In this document: piece after piece, positions 35,727-44,319 of the stretch
Numbering within the stretch: position 1 is the first letter of the stretch
Layout of the letters: each line of letters begins with the position of its first letter
NCBI RefSeq assembly: GCF_012641435.1
Contig: NZ_JABAIJ010000001.1
Coordinates: forward strand, 1,178,001-1,242,000
Length of the DNA: 64,000 nucleotides
DNA from: Rhizobium sp. P38BS-XIX
Lineage (GTDB): Bacteria > Pseudomonadota > Alphaproteobacteria > Rhizobiales > Rhizobiaceae
Reading direction: 5' to 3'
Made by a program: the position numbers and the translations under genes
The notes under the pieces: model-generated
Databases searched by the model: none
Seen by the model: only the letters and a program-made list of their open reading frames with translations
Told to the model about the DNA's origin: nothing

Positions 35727-38534
35727 ATGGCCAAATCACCGAAAAAACCTTCCGCTCCGACCGGTTTCGAAGAGGCGCCGCAGGCACCGTTTGAAGGTGC
35801 GCCGCTCAGCGGCAGCGTGTCCGATTGGGTGAAGCAGCTCGAGGCGGATGCGGAAGCATCCGGCATCGAAACGCAGCGCGAGATCGCCTCCAAGGCAGGC
35901 AAGCATCGCAAGAAGGTCGAGATCGCCGCTTCGAAGTCTGCACGAGGCACCTCGATGGGCGGCTCGACAGACCCGAAAACGCGCGCTGCGGCCGGCCTCA
36001 ATCCCGTAGCAGGCCTCGATATCGCGCTTGAGGATGCCGACAAGATCGCGACCGGCGGCGTAACCGCGACCGTGGAAGCGTTGTCGAAGCTGATCGAGAG
36101 CGGCAATCCGCTCTTCAAGGATGGTAAACTCTGGACGCCCCACCGCCCTGCCCGCCCGGCGAAATCCGAAGGCGGCATCGAGATCCGCATGGCCTCGGAA
36201 TACCAGCCCGCCGGCGACCAGCCGACGGCGATCCGCGATCTCGTCGAAGGATTGGAAAATGGGGACCGCAGCCAGGTGCTGCTCGGCGTCACGGGTTCCG
36301 GCAAGACCTTCACCATGGCCAAGGTGATCGAGGCGACGCAGCGGCCCGCCGTTATCCTCGCCCCTAACAAGACGCTGGCCGCGCAGCTCTATTCCGAATT
36401 CAAGAACTTCTTTCCGGACAACGCGGTCGAGTATTTCGTCTCCTACTACGATTATTACCAGCCGGAAGCCTACGTTCCGCGCTCGGATACCTTCATCGAG
36501 AAGGAAAGCTCGATCAACGAACAGATCGACCGCATGCGCCACTCGGCGACGCGCTCGCTGCTGGAACGCGACGATTGCATCATCGTCGCCTCCGTCTCGT
36601 GCATTTACGGTATCGGCTCGGTCGAAACCTATACGGCGATGACCTTCCAGATGAATGTCGGCGACCGGCTGGATCAGCGCCAGCTTCTGGCCGATCTCGT
36701 GGCGCAGCAATACAAGCGTCGCGACATGGATTTCATCCGCGGTTCCTTCCGCGTCCGCGGCGACACGATCGAAATCTTCCCGGCCCACTTGGAGGATGCC
36801 GCCTGGCGCATCTCCATGTTCGGCGACGAGATCGACGCCATCACCGAATTCGACCCGCTGACCGGCCAGAAGACCGGCGACCTGAAATCGGTGAAGATCT
36901 ACGCTAATTCGCATTATGTGACGCCGCGCCCGACGCTGAACGGCGCCATCAAGGCGATCAAGGAAGAGCTGAAGATCCGGCTCGCAGAGCTGGAAAAGGC
37001 TGGCCGCCTGCTCGAGGCGCAGCGTCTGGAGCAGCGCACCCGCTACGACGTCGAAATGCTGGAAGCCACCGGCTCCTGCGCCGGCATCGAGAACTATTCG
37101 CGCTACCTGACCGGCCGCAATCCCGGCGAGCCGCCGCCGACCTTGTTCGAATATATTCCCGATAACGCCCTGCTCTTCATCGATGAAAGCCACGTCTCGG
37201 TCAGCCAGATCGGCGGCATGTATCGCGGCGACTTCAGACGCAAGGCGACGCTGGCCGAATACGGCTTTCGCCTGCCCTCCTGCATGGACAACCGTCCGCT
37301 GCGCTTCGAGGAATGGGACGCCATGCGCCCCGACACGATCGCTGTTTCGGCAACGCCGGGTGGCTGGGAAATGGAGCAGGCTGGCGGCGTCTTCGCCGAG
37401 CAGGTCATCCGCCCAACAGGCCTCATCGACCCGCCGGTCGAGGTTCGTTCCGCCCGTACCCAGGTCGACGACGTCCTTGGAGAAATCCGCGAGACGGCCG
37501 CCAAGGGTTATCGCACCCTCTGCACCGTGCTTACCAAGCGCATGGCCGAGGACCTGACGGAATATCTGCACGAACAGGGCGTGCGCGTGCGCTATATGCA
37601 CTCGGATATCGATACGCTGGAGCGCATAGAAATCATCCGCGACCTGCGCCTCGGCGCCTTCGACGTCCTCGTCGGCATCAACCTGTTGCGCGAAGGCCTC
37701 GATATTCCGGAATGCGGCTTCGTCGCCATCCTCGATGCCGACAAGGAAGGTTTCCTGCGTTCCGAGACGTCGCTCATCCAGACCATCGGCCGCGCCGCGC
37801 GTAACGTGGACGGCAAGGTCATTCTTTACGCCGACAACATCACCGGCTCGATGAAGCGGGCGATGGAGGAGACGAGCCGCCGCCGTGAAAAGCAGATGGC
37901 TTACAACCTCGAAAACGGCATCACGCCGGAATCGGTCAAGGCGAAGATTTCCGATATCCTCGACAGCGTCTATGAGAAGGACCATGTTCGTGCCGATATC
38001 GGCGGCGCTGCCGGCAAGGGTTTTGCCGATGGCGGCCATCTGGTCGGCAACAATTTGCAGGCTCATCTCAACGCGCTGGAAAAATCGATGCGCGATGCCG
38101 CAGCCGACCTGGACTTCGAAAAGGCGGCGCGTCTGCGCGACGAGATCAAGCGCCTCAAGGCCGTCGAACTTGCCGCCATGGACGATCCGCTAGCCCGCGA
38201 AGAGGCCAAGAGCCTCGAAGGCGGCAAGGGAGGCCGTGCCTCAAAGGCCGGCAAATCGGGTGCTGCAACTTCGGGTCAGGATGCCTCCAACGGCTATTTT
38301 GCCAAGCCCAGTCTCGATGAAATGGGACCGGGCAGCGATGCCGGCACGCCGCTTTTCCGCAGGAACACGCTGGACGAGATGACGGTCGGCCGCACCGAGA
38401 AGCCAGTCCAGGGCAAGATGCCGGACAAGCCGGTGACGCGCGCAAAGCCCGGCGTCGGATCCTATGAGGACCCGATAGACGAAAGACAGCGCAAGAGCAG
38501 GACAAAAGGCAAAACCGGGCGGCCAGGACGATAA
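35727..38534 (+). CDS. uvrB: UvrB, excinuclease ABC subunit B, with N- and C-terminal extensions
   Basis: DNA-repair helicase-like subunit that verifies damage after UvrA loading and recruits UvrC. The conserved protein begins near residue 155 ([18 protein letters not shown]), with Walker A GVTGSGKT near residue 187, the beta-hairpin [20 protein letters not shown] near residue 240, and helicase motif [14 protein letters not shown]. The UVR domain, needed for UvrC contact, is at [24 protein letters not shown]. The total is 935 residues against about 670 in E. coli: about 154 extra at the N-terminus and about 120 after the UVR motif, both polar and Lys/Ala/Gly-rich. Such extensions are usual in Rhizobiales. 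Confidence 0.95.
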   Translation: MAKSPKKPSAPTGFEEAPQAPFEGAPLSGSVSDWVKQLEADAEASGIETQREIASKAGKHRKKVEIAASKSARGTSMGGSTDPKTRAAAGLNPVAGLDIALEDADKIATGGVTATVEALSKLIESGNPLFKDGKLWTPHRPARPAKSEGGIEIRMASEYQPAGDQPTAIRDLVEGLENGDRSQVLLGVTGSGKTFTMAKVIEATQRPAVILAPNKTLAAQLYSEFKNFFPDNAVEYFVSYYDYYQPEAYVPRSDTFIEKESSINEQIDRMRHSATRSLLERDDCIIVASVSCIYGIGSVETYTAMTFQMNVGDRLDQRQLLADLVAQQYKRRDMDFIRGSFRVRGDTIEIFPAHLEDAAWRISMFGDEIDAITEFDPLTGQKTGDLKSVKIYANSHYVTPRPTLNGAIKAIKEELKIRLAELEKAGRLLEAQRLEQRTRYDVEMLEATGSCAGIENYSRYLTGRNPGEPPPTLFEYIPDNALLFIDESHVSVSQIGGMYRGDFRRKATLAEYGFRLPSCMDNRPLRFEEWDAMRPDTIAVSATPGGWEMEQAGGVFAEQVIRPTGLIDPPVEVRSARTQVDDVLGEIRETAAKGYRTLCTVLTKRMAEDLTEYLHEQGVRVRYMHSDIDTLERIEIIRDLRLGAFDVLVGINLLREGLDIPECGFVAILDADKEGFLRSETSLIQTIGRAARNVDGKVILYADNITGSMKRAMEETSRRREKQMAYNLENGITPESVKAKISDILDSVYEKDHVRADIGGAAGKGFADGGHLVGNNLQAHLNALEKSMRDAAADLDFEKAARLRDEIKRLKAVELAAMDDPLAREEAKSLEGGKGGRASKAGKSGAATSGQDASNGYFAKPSLDEMGPGSDAGTPLFRRNTLDEMTVGRTEKPVQGKMPDKPVTRAKPGVGSYEDPIDERQRKSRTKGKTGRPGR

Positions 38535-38696
38535 GGCCGGCGGGCGCCGCCAAGTGCCGAGGATTGCAGCCAGCGCCGGAGGATCTTCGCTGGTTTGTCG
38601 GAAAGCCTGAACGCCATCGCATGAGGAGCCCCATGACGCAAGGCAACGTTTGCGCGTGCCGAATCGACGGGGAAAGCGACCACGGGAGAGAGAACG

Positions 38697-39152
38697 ATGT
38701 CAGAGCCTTTAGTCGTCCGCCGTGAGACCCATGTCTCGGCACCGCCCGCAGCCGTGTTCGCGCTGTTGACCGATCCCGAAAAAATTCTACGCTGGATGGG
38801 CACCGAAGCCCAGACAGAGCTGCAGCCCGGCGGCATTTATCTGGTCAATGTCACAGGTGCCCGCGTCGCCCGCGGCTCCTTTCGTGAGGTCGTGCCGGTG
38901 CATCGTCTCGCCTACAGTTTCGGCTGGGAAGGCAGCGAGGCCGTGCCGCCAGGATCAAGCCTGGTGGAAATCGATCTGATCGAGCAACCGAATGGCACAC
39001 TGGTGCGCCTCACCCATACCGGCCTGCCGACGGCCGACCAATGTGAAGCGCATGCAAAGGGTTGGGCGCATTACTTCGACCGCATGGCTGCGGTGGCGGC
39101 AGGGCGCGATCCTGGTCCGGATTCCATGCACGGTCACGACGGCCAGAGCTGA
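38697..39152 (+). CDS. SRPBCC / AHSA1-type protein
   Basis: 151-residue START-like protein: RRETHVSAPPAAVFALLTDPEKILRWMG, PGGIYLVNVTG and VRLTHTGLPT. It is a stand-alone relative of the protein encoded at 9884-10360 but has no ArsR neighbour. GGGAGAGAG precedes the ATG. The ligand is unknown. Confidence 0.85.
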   Translation: MSEPLVVRRETHVSAPPAAVFALLTDPEKILRWMGTEAQTELQPGGIYLVNVTGARVARGSFREVVPVHRLAYSFGWEGSEAVPPGSSLVEIDLIEQPNGTLVRLTHTGLPTADQCEAHAKGWAHYFDRMAAVAAGRDPGPDSMHGHDGQS

Positions 39153-39174
39153 CGGCATCGGCACAACCTCATGG

Positions 39175-39207
39175 CCTCGTCGGAGAAACGCTAGGTCGCC
39201 GACGAGG
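39175..39207 (+). terminator. Hairpin after the SRPBCC gene
   Basis: CCTCGTCGG / CCGACGAGG forms a perfect 9-bp stem with a 15-base loop, 22 bases after the stop. The tail (GACATAGCTC) lacks a T-run, so termination is uncertain. Confidence 0.4.
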
Positions 39208-39301
39208 GACATAGCTCAATTCTTTTGTGTGGTAACGCCCTCATCCCAAAGCTTGGATCGCTATGGATGACAGGCTGCAACTGTCATGACATGATCGCGC
39301 C

Positions 39302-40360
39302 ATGAATCTACCTGCCCCTCTTTCCTGGCTCGTTGATGAAGCCGGAACCTCCCCCAATCCCGAACGCTTTCTGGCGGATCTCGGCAGACAGCTCGTTGAT
39401 GCCGGGCTGCCACTTGCCGGTGGCGCCCTGACGCTCGCCGCGCCGCACCCGATCGTGACGCAACGTACCTGGCTCTGGCATTCCAAAACGGACGCAGTAA
39501 TCGAGGCTCTCGGCTTCGCTGGAACGGTGCTCGGACAAGCCGGTCGCGACTGGCTCGGCGATCTCGGCCCCACCTGTGAGGCAACGATCGGAGAAACGCC
39601 AGACAATTCCGTGCTGGCCTGGGCCGGCACCCGGCCTTTCACGGCGACAGAAGCGGCAAACCTGAACCAGATCGCCCGCTTTGCCGCGGCACCGCTGGCG
39701 GCCCTTGCCGCCCGCGCGGCGCTGTCGGCGCTACTCGAAGCCTATCTCGGCCGCAGAAGTGCAGCCCGAGTTCAGGCCGGCGCGCTCAGCCGCAGCACCG
39801 GCGAAACCATCCGCGCAGCGCTTCTTTGCGCCGACCTTCGCGATTTCACCGCTCTCTCCGAAGCGACGGAACCGACGATCGTCATCGCCGCTCTCGACGC
39901 CTGGTTCGATCGTGTGGCGGGCGCCGTGCATGCCTTCGGCGGCGAAGTACTGAAATTCATCGGCGACGGCGTGCTGGCGATCTTCCCGGTCACGACCACG
40001 GCAACAGAAGCCTGTGAGGCCGCGCTGCGCGCCGCAACCGCCATTCGCGCCGGCATGGCCCATCTCGATGCGACCCGGGCAAGCCAAGGCCTGCCGCCGC
40101 TCCCCTTCGGCGCCGCCTTGCATTTCGGCGACATGCTCTGGGGCAACATCGGCGCCGCCGACCGCCTGGACTTCACCGCCATCGGCCCCGCCGTCAATCT
40201 CGTCAGCCGGCTGGAGGGCCTGTGCAAGCCGCTTGGGCAGAATATCCTGATTTCCGGGTCGCTCGCCGCTGAGGCAGCGATGCCGCTCGCTTCTCTTGGA
40301 GACCATGAGCTGCGAGGGATTGCCGAGCCTTGCGCGGTGTTTACGCTGGTTGAGACGTGA
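39302..40360 (+). CDS. Class III adenylate/guanylate cyclase
   Basis: Soluble 352-residue nucleotide cyclase. The catalytic domain covers about residues 170-350. Metal-binding aspartates are in ALLCADLRDFTALSE and FIGDGVLAIF, the purine-selecting Lys is just before (EVLKF), and LDFTAIGPAVNLVSRLEGL holds the base-contact Asp and the transition-state Asn/Arg. All expected catalytic residues are present, and the Lys/Asp pair favours ATP. The N-terminal 165 residues have no membrane segment and no domain I can name; rhizobia carry many such cyclases with varied sensors. Confidence 0.9.
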   Translation: MNLPAPLSWLVDEAGTSPNPERFLADLGRQLVDAGLPLAGGALTLAAPHPIVTQRTWLWHSKTDAVIEALGFAGTVLGQAGRDWLGDLGPTCEATIGETPDNSVLAWAGTRPFTATEAANLNQIARFAAAPLAALAARAALSALLEAYLGRRSAARVQAGALSRSTGETIRAALLCADLRDFTALSEATEPTIVIAALDAWFDRVAGAVHAFGGEVLKFIGDGVLAIFPVTTTATEACEAALRAATAIRAGMAHLDATRASQGLPPLPFGAALHFGDMLWGNIGAADRLDFTAIGPAVNLVSRLEGLCKPLGQNILISGSLAAEAAMPLASLGDHELRGIAEPCAVFTLVET

Positions 40361-40570
40361 AGCGTCCGTGAATAGCCACGAACCGCGAAGCGTTTGTCCG
40401 GGCCTAATCCGGGCGCAAGAACCAAAACTTCCAAGGCAATCAAAATTGACGGGATTTGAATGGAGAGGAAAATATTTAGGCTTCCGTGTATTGCGGGCAT
40501 TATTGTTGAAATACCCGCGCCACTCGATAATATTCACGGCAAGGAAGCAAAGTCAGCGAATCTGACGATC

Positions 40571-40608
40571 TAGTTAAATTCAACCACGATACTCGTAGTT
40601 AAATTGAA
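40571..40608 (+). repeat. Direct repeat pair in the AT-rich stretch
   Basis: TAGTTAAATTCAA and TAGTTAAATTGAA (12 of 13 identical) start 25 bases apart with ACCACGATACTCG-like spacer. They lie between the cyclase and cold-shock genes; function unknown. Confidence 0.5.
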
Positions 40609-40717
40609 AGACCTCAACTCAACCCGCACTGAAGGTCTGCCCCATTAACAAAACCTCTGCCTGTATCGGCTTTGGCTTGGAGCAACATCTTCCTTATGCT
40701 TGCAACTCCTTGAAATT

Positions 40718-40763
40718 CCCACCCTAATCCCACCCGTTTCCCACCCTGCCCTAATATTGCCCC
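40718..40763 (-). other. G-quadruplex-forming motif (minus strand)
   Basis: Eight runs of three or four C on the plus strand, the first seven within 34 bases with loops of 1-4 bases. The minus strand therefore fits G3+N1-7 four times over. No gene covers it. Confidence 0.65.
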
Positions 40764-40946
40764 TTGCCTTTTTGCACAAAGCCTGTCACCCATATGCATG
40801 CTCGGGCATTTGCATGCCGGTGACTGGACTGATTTGGTGATCCGCTGGCGGCAGGCAGTGGTTGGGTTTAAGAGACCCGCGCAGACGTTCTTTCCCCGTA
40901 CGTGACTTCTCGACTGGCTTTCGCATGTCGCGGAAGCAAAGCCGTC

Positions 40947-40961
40947 CGGGTTTCCCGGATT
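40947..40961 (+). other. Hairpin in the cold-shock mRNA leader
   Basis: TCCGGG-TTT-CCCGGA is a perfect stem 33 bases before the cspA start. Cold-shock genes often have long structured leaders that control translation by temperature; that role is inferred. Confidence 0.45.
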
Positions 40962-40993
40962 AACTAAGACTGATGGGTAAAGGACTATCCCCC

Positions 40994-41206
40994 ATGGCCA
41001 CCAAGGGCACCGTAAAATTCTTCAACCAGGACAAAGGTTTTGGTTTCATCACTCCTGACGGCGGTGCAAAGGACGTTTTCGTCCACATCTCCGCTCTTCA
41101 GGCTTCTGGCATCCAGTCGCTGCGTGAAGGCCAGCAGGTCACGTTCGACACCGAGCCGGATCGCATGGGCAAGGGCCCGAAGGCTGTCAACATCCAGGCT
41201 AACTAA
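40994..41206 (+). CDS. cspA: Cold-shock protein (CspA family)
   Basis: 70-residue single-stranded nucleic-acid-binding protein that acts as an RNA chaperone. RNP1 is KGFGFITP and RNP2 is DVFVHIS; the five-strand OB fold is complete ([18 protein letters not shown] to GPKAVNIQ). The ATG at 40994 is the standard family start. A long leader precedes it and a strong terminator follows, so it is a monocistronic unit. Confidence 0.95.
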   Translation: MATKGTVKFFNQDKGFGFITPDGGAKDVFVHISALQASGIQSLREGQQVTFDTEPDRMGKGPKAVNIQAN

Positions 41207-41237
41207 GCCTCTGGTGACTGCCTGAAAAGGTTTCCGA

Positions 41238-41264
41238 CGGCGCGGTGAAAACCGCGCCGTTTTT
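41238..41264 (+). terminator. Terminator of cspA
   Basis: CGGCGCGGT-GAAA-ACCGCGCCG is a perfect 9-bp stem with a GNRA tetraloop, followed by TTTTT. Confidence 0.92.
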
Positions 41265-41293
41265 CATTTCAGCCATTCATATCGCAAAGCCTA

Positions 41294-41315
41294 CCGCCGT
41301 CCCTCGGGGCGGCGG
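41294..41315 (+). other. Second hairpin downstream of cspA
   Basis: CCGCCGTCCC / GGGGCGGCGG pairs over ten positions with one U-G pair around a two-base turn, followed by CATTTTGCG. It may back up the cspA terminator or protect the 3' end of the convergent dusA transcript. Confidence 0.4.
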
Positions 41316-41471
41316 CATTTTGCGAATGCTCGCACCTCCTTACGAGGACGGAGCGAGCTTCGCTGCATGGTTCAAAATAAATCCGCTGTGGTTCTGGCCG
41401 ATCGCGGATATCGATCCCTAATGATGGGGCAGGCGGAAACGCTTTCTAGTCCCGAGGATGAGCGGATGCGC

Positions 41472-42485
41472 TCACGCGCTTACCCGTTCGCGTTCACCGG
41501 AAAAGTCCACCGCCGCGAAGGCGGCCGCAATCACCTCGGGGCCTGCGCCCGACTTGTTGGCGTCGGTCGACAGGATCTGACGGTAACGCCGCGAACCCGG
41601 CAGACCGGTGAAGAGGCCGACCATGTGGCGCGCGACATGCTGCAGGCGGCCGCCATTGGCGATATGCCGTTCGACATATCCAATCATTCGGTCGCGCAGC
41701 CCGTTCCAATCCGCCTCGGTTGCCGGATCACCATAGAAGCGATGATCGACATCGGCGAGAATGGCGGCGTTCTGATAGGCGGCACGGCCGAGCATGACGC
41801 CGTCGACATGGGAAAGATGCGCCTCGGCCTGATCCAGCGTCTGAATGCCGCCGTTGATACCGATGAAAACATCGGGCCAACGCTGCTTCATGCGATAGAC
41901 GATGTCGTAATCGAGCGGCGGGATCTCGCGGTTTTCCTTGGGCGACAAGCCCTTCAGCCAGGCTTTGCGCGCATGGATCCAGATGGCGTCTGCGCCGGCA
42001 TCGAGGACGCGCGTCATCAGCTCGGGCAGCGCCTCTTCCGGCTCCTGCTCATCGACGCCGATGCGGCATTTCACGGTAACGGGCGCCTTCGATATTGACT
42101 TCATGGCAGCCACGCAGGACGCAACCGCCTCCGGCGTCAGCATCAGACAGGCGCCGAACGTGCCGGATTGCACGCGGTCCGACGGACAGCCGACATTGAG
42201 GTTGATCTCGTCATACCGATAAGCCTCGGCAATCCGCAGCGCCTCGGCAAGCTTCACCGGGTCCGAGCCGCCGAGCTGCAACGCGACGGGATGCTCCGCC
42301 GTATCATGACCCAGCAGCCGATCGCGCGGCCCATGAATGATCGCGTCGGCCACCACCATCTCCGTATAGAGCAGCGCATGCCGGCTGATCTGCCGATGCA
42401 GATACCTGCAATGGCGATCAGTCCAGTCGATCATCGGTGCCACCGCAAAAATCTTGCGGCCGTTTTTCAGCGCGTCACTATACAT
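41472..42485 (-). CDS. dusA: DusA, tRNA-dihydrouridine(20/20a) synthase
   Basis: Cytoplasmic FMN enzyme that reduces uridines 20 and 20a in the tRNA D-loop. 337 residues. The TIM-barrel start is FAVAPMIDWTDRHCRYLHR, the catalytic Cys lies in LNVGCPSDRVQSGTFGACLM, and FMN-binding blocks include VKCRIGVD, DAIWIHARKAW and the glycine-rich INGGIQ and GVMLGRAAY. The features fit the DusA rather than the DusB/C subgroup. Confidence 0.95.
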   Translation of the reverse strand: MYSDALKNGRKIFAVAPMIDWTDRHCRYLHRQISRHALLYTEMVVADAIIHGPRDRLLGHDTAEHPVALQLGGSDPVKLAEALRIAEAYRYDEINLNVGCPSDRVQSGTFGACLMLTPEAVASCVAAMKSISKAPVTVKCRIGVDEQEPEEALPELMTRVLDAGADAIWIHARKAWLKGLSPKENREIPPLDYDIVYRMKQRWPDVFIGINGGIQTLDQAEAHLSHVDGVMLGRAAYQNAAILADVDHRFYGDPATEADWNGLRDRMIGYVERHIANGGRLQHVARHMVGLFTGLPGSRRYRQILSTDANKSGAGPEVIAAAFAAVDFSGERERVSA

Positions 42486-42623
42486 GGGAAACCTTTCTGA
42501 TCCGCGCTCTACACCAAATCCCTGAAAAAGGCCAGTTTCCGCGGCAGTAACAATGATGCTAGTTTGCCTTATGGAGTCGGAGGGCGACCGCCTTGCCGAA
42601 GATCAGGAATTTCGAAAGCCCAT

Positions 42624-43319
42624 ATGAACGCCCCTTTGACGACAGTCATTCCGCCACCCGCCACCGTTCTCCTCCCGATCGAGGGCGAAAACGAGTTCTT
42701 TCCCGTGCGCCGCGTTTATTGCGTTGGCCGCAACTATGCCGACCATGCCATCGAAATGGGCCATGATCCGAGCCGCGAGCCGCCCTTCTTCTTCCAGAAG
42801 AATCCCGACAACCTGCTGGTCTCGAGCGATTTCCCTTACCCGTCGCTGTCCTCGGATGTGCATCACGAGGTCGAGCTTATCGTAGCACTTCGCAGCGGCG
42901 GCGCGGAAATACCAGTCGAGCAGGCGCTGGATTGCGTCTACGGCTACGGCGTCGGCATCGATTTTACCCGTCGCGACCTGCAGGGCGAAGCCAAGAAACT
43001 GGGCCGCCCCTGGGAAATCGGCAAGGCCTTCGATCACTCGGCGCCCGTCTCCGCGCTCGTCCCCGCCACCCGCGTCGGTCACCCCGACAAGGGCGGCATC
43101 TGGCTGATGCGCAACGGAGAGGCCGCTCAGAGAGGCGATCTCTTGCAGATGATCTGGAAGGTGCCCGAAATCATCGCCGAGCTTTCCAAGCTCTTCACGC
43201 TCGCACCGGGTGACATCATCATGACCGGTACCCCCGCTGGCGTCGGTCCCGTTACACGCGGCGACCGGATCAGCTGCGCCGTCGATGGCGTTGCAAACCT
43301 GGTACTCAACGTCGTCTGA
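42624..43319 (+). CDS. Fumarylacetoacetate hydrolase-family protein
   Basis: 231-residue metal-dependent hydrolase/isomerase/decarboxylase of the FAH fold. YCVGRNYADHAIEMG opens the domain, FFFQKNPDNLL is the substrate loop, and HHEVELIVAL supplies metal-binding Glu residues. IIMTGTPAGVGPV is the C-terminal block. Members include acylpyruvases and aromatic-pathway enzymes; the substrate here is unknown. The gene is 16 bases upstream of the gamma-carbonic-anhydrase gene, so the two form an operon. Confidence 0.88.
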   Translation: MNAPLTTVIPPPATVLLPIEGENEFFPVRRVYCVGRNYADHAIEMGHDPSREPPFFFQKNPDNLLVSSDFPYPSLSSDVHHEVELIVALRSGGAEIPVEQALDCVYGYGVGIDFTRRDLQGEAKKLGRPWEIGKAFDHSAPVSALVPATRVGHPDKGGIWLMRNGEAAQRGDLLQMIWKVPEIIAELSKLFTLAPGDIIMTGTPAGVGPVTRGDRISCAVDGVANLVLNVV

Positions 43320-43335
43320 TCGAGGAGGATCGACC

Positions 43336-43866
43336 ATGCCGCTTTACGCCCTTGCTGGCTCGACGCCGAAGACGCCGGGTCCCGGCCGATATTGGGTCGC
43401 ACCGGATGCAAGCGTGATCGGCAAGGTCGAGATCGGCGAGGACGTCGGCATCTGGTTCGGGGCGGTGCTGCGCGGCGACAACGAGCCGATCACCATCGGC
43501 AACGCCACGAATATCCAGGACGGCACCATGGTGCACACCGACCCGGCCTACCCGACGGTGATCGGCGAAGGCTGCACCATTGGCCATCACGCCATTCTTC
43601 ATGGCTGCACGATCGGCAACAACTCGTTGATCGGCATGGGCGCCACGATCCTGAACGGCGCCAAGATCGGTAACAACTGCCTCGTCGGCGCCAATGCGCT
43701 TGTCACGGAAGGCAAGGAGTTCCCGGACGGCTCGCTCATCGTTGGCTCCCCGGCACGCGCGATCCGCACGCTGGATGAAGCCGCGATAGAAGGCCTGCGC
43801 CGTTCCGCCAGCAATTACGTCGCCAACTGGCAACGCTTCGCCCGCGACCTTAAAAGATTGGATTAG
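43336..43866 (+). CDS. Gamma-carbonic-anhydrase-family hexapeptide protein
   Basis: 176-residue left-handed beta-helix protein with repeated hexapeptides (VIGKVEIGEDVGIWFGAVLRG, IGNNSLIGMGATIL). The three zinc histidines fit MVHTDP and TIGHHAILHGC, placing it in the YrdA/PaaY/Cam group that forms trimers. Some members are true carbonic anhydrases, others thioesterases, so activity is uncertain. GAGGAGG gives a strong ribosome site. Confidence 0.9.
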   Translation: MPLYALAGSTPKTPGPGRYWVAPDASVIGKVEIGEDVGIWFGAVLRGDNEPITIGNATNIQDGTMVHTDPAYPTVIGEGCTIGHHAILHGCTIGNNSLIGMGATILNGAKIGNNCLVGANALVTEGKEFPDGSLIVGSPARAIRTLDEAAIEGLRRSASNYVANWQRFARDLKRLD

Positions 43867-43920
43867 AAATCCTTCACAAATATCTGGCGAGGAAGGCAAT
43901 AGCCTATCGGCAGCGACGGC

Positions 43921-44319
43921 TTATGCCGCACAATTCGCGCAATGGCCGCGGATCTCGATGGTGGATTTCTCGGCTTTGAATTTCTGCGATTTCAGCCAAT
44001 CCATCAGCCGATGATCCACCTCGTGATCGTGAAACTCGATCACCTGGCCGCAGCTTTCGCAGATGGCGAAGGCGACGAGGCCGTGGCTATGGCAATTCTC
44101 GTGCGGATGGGCGCAGGCAACAAAGGAGTTGATGCTCTCTAGCCTGTGCACCACGCCATATTCGAGAAGCTTGTCCAGCGCGCGATAGACCTGCAGCGGC
44201 GCACGAAAGCCCTGGTCGCGCAGCTTGTCGAGAATGGTATAGGCGCTGAGCGGTCCTTCCGCCCTGGTCAGCACGTCGAAAACAAGGCCTTGATTCTTTG
44301 TGAGCACCGGAGTGGTCAT
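43921..44319 (-). CDS. zur: Zur, zinc uptake regulator (Fur family)
   Basis: DNA-binding zinc-sensing repressor of 132 residues. The winged helix (LSAYTILDKLRDQGFRAPLQVYRALDKLLEYGVVHRL) precedes the dimer and metal domain. His-rich AHPHENCHSHG and two Cys pairs (CESC and CANC) are zinc sites typical of Zur rather than iron-sensing Fur. The ATG overlaps the znuB stop by four bases, so it is the third gene of znuC-znuB-zur and should control its own operon. Palindromes at 46072-46107 and 47139-47157 are its likely targets. Confidence 0.92.
   Translation of the reverse strand: MTTPVLTKNQGLVFDVLTRAEGPLSAYTILDKLRDQGFRAPLQVYRALDKLLEYGVVHRLESINSFVACAHPHENCHSHGLVAFAICESCGQVIEFHDHEVDHRLMDWLKSQKFKAEKSTIEIRGHCANCAA

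Larger units (their letters stand above)
40361..40993. other. Gene-free stretch, 633 bp, partly AT-rich
   Basis: No supported gene. The part 40430-40640 is clearly lower in GC than its surroundings and holds a direct repeat (40571-40608). 40718-40763 is a C-run array on the plus strand. From about 40860 it is the long leader of the cold-shock gene. A 61-codon minus-strand frame (40614-40799) crosses the C-run array; I do not support it as a gene. Confidence 0.6.

Noticed and set aside
35736..38066. Minus-strand open frame of about 776 codons
   Set aside because: Lies wholly opposite uvrB, whose motifs are certain. Long antisense frames are expected in GC-rich genes with this codon bias.
40614..40799. 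Minus-strand frame of 61 codons crossing the C-run array
   Set aside because: No ribosome site or family match, and its glycine-rich part merely translates the G-runs. A degraded gene remnant cannot be excluded.
41367..42098. Plus-strand frame of 243 codons after the cold-shock gene
   Set aside because: Nearly all of it is antisense to dusA; only the first 35 codons lie in free sequence, with no ribosome site.
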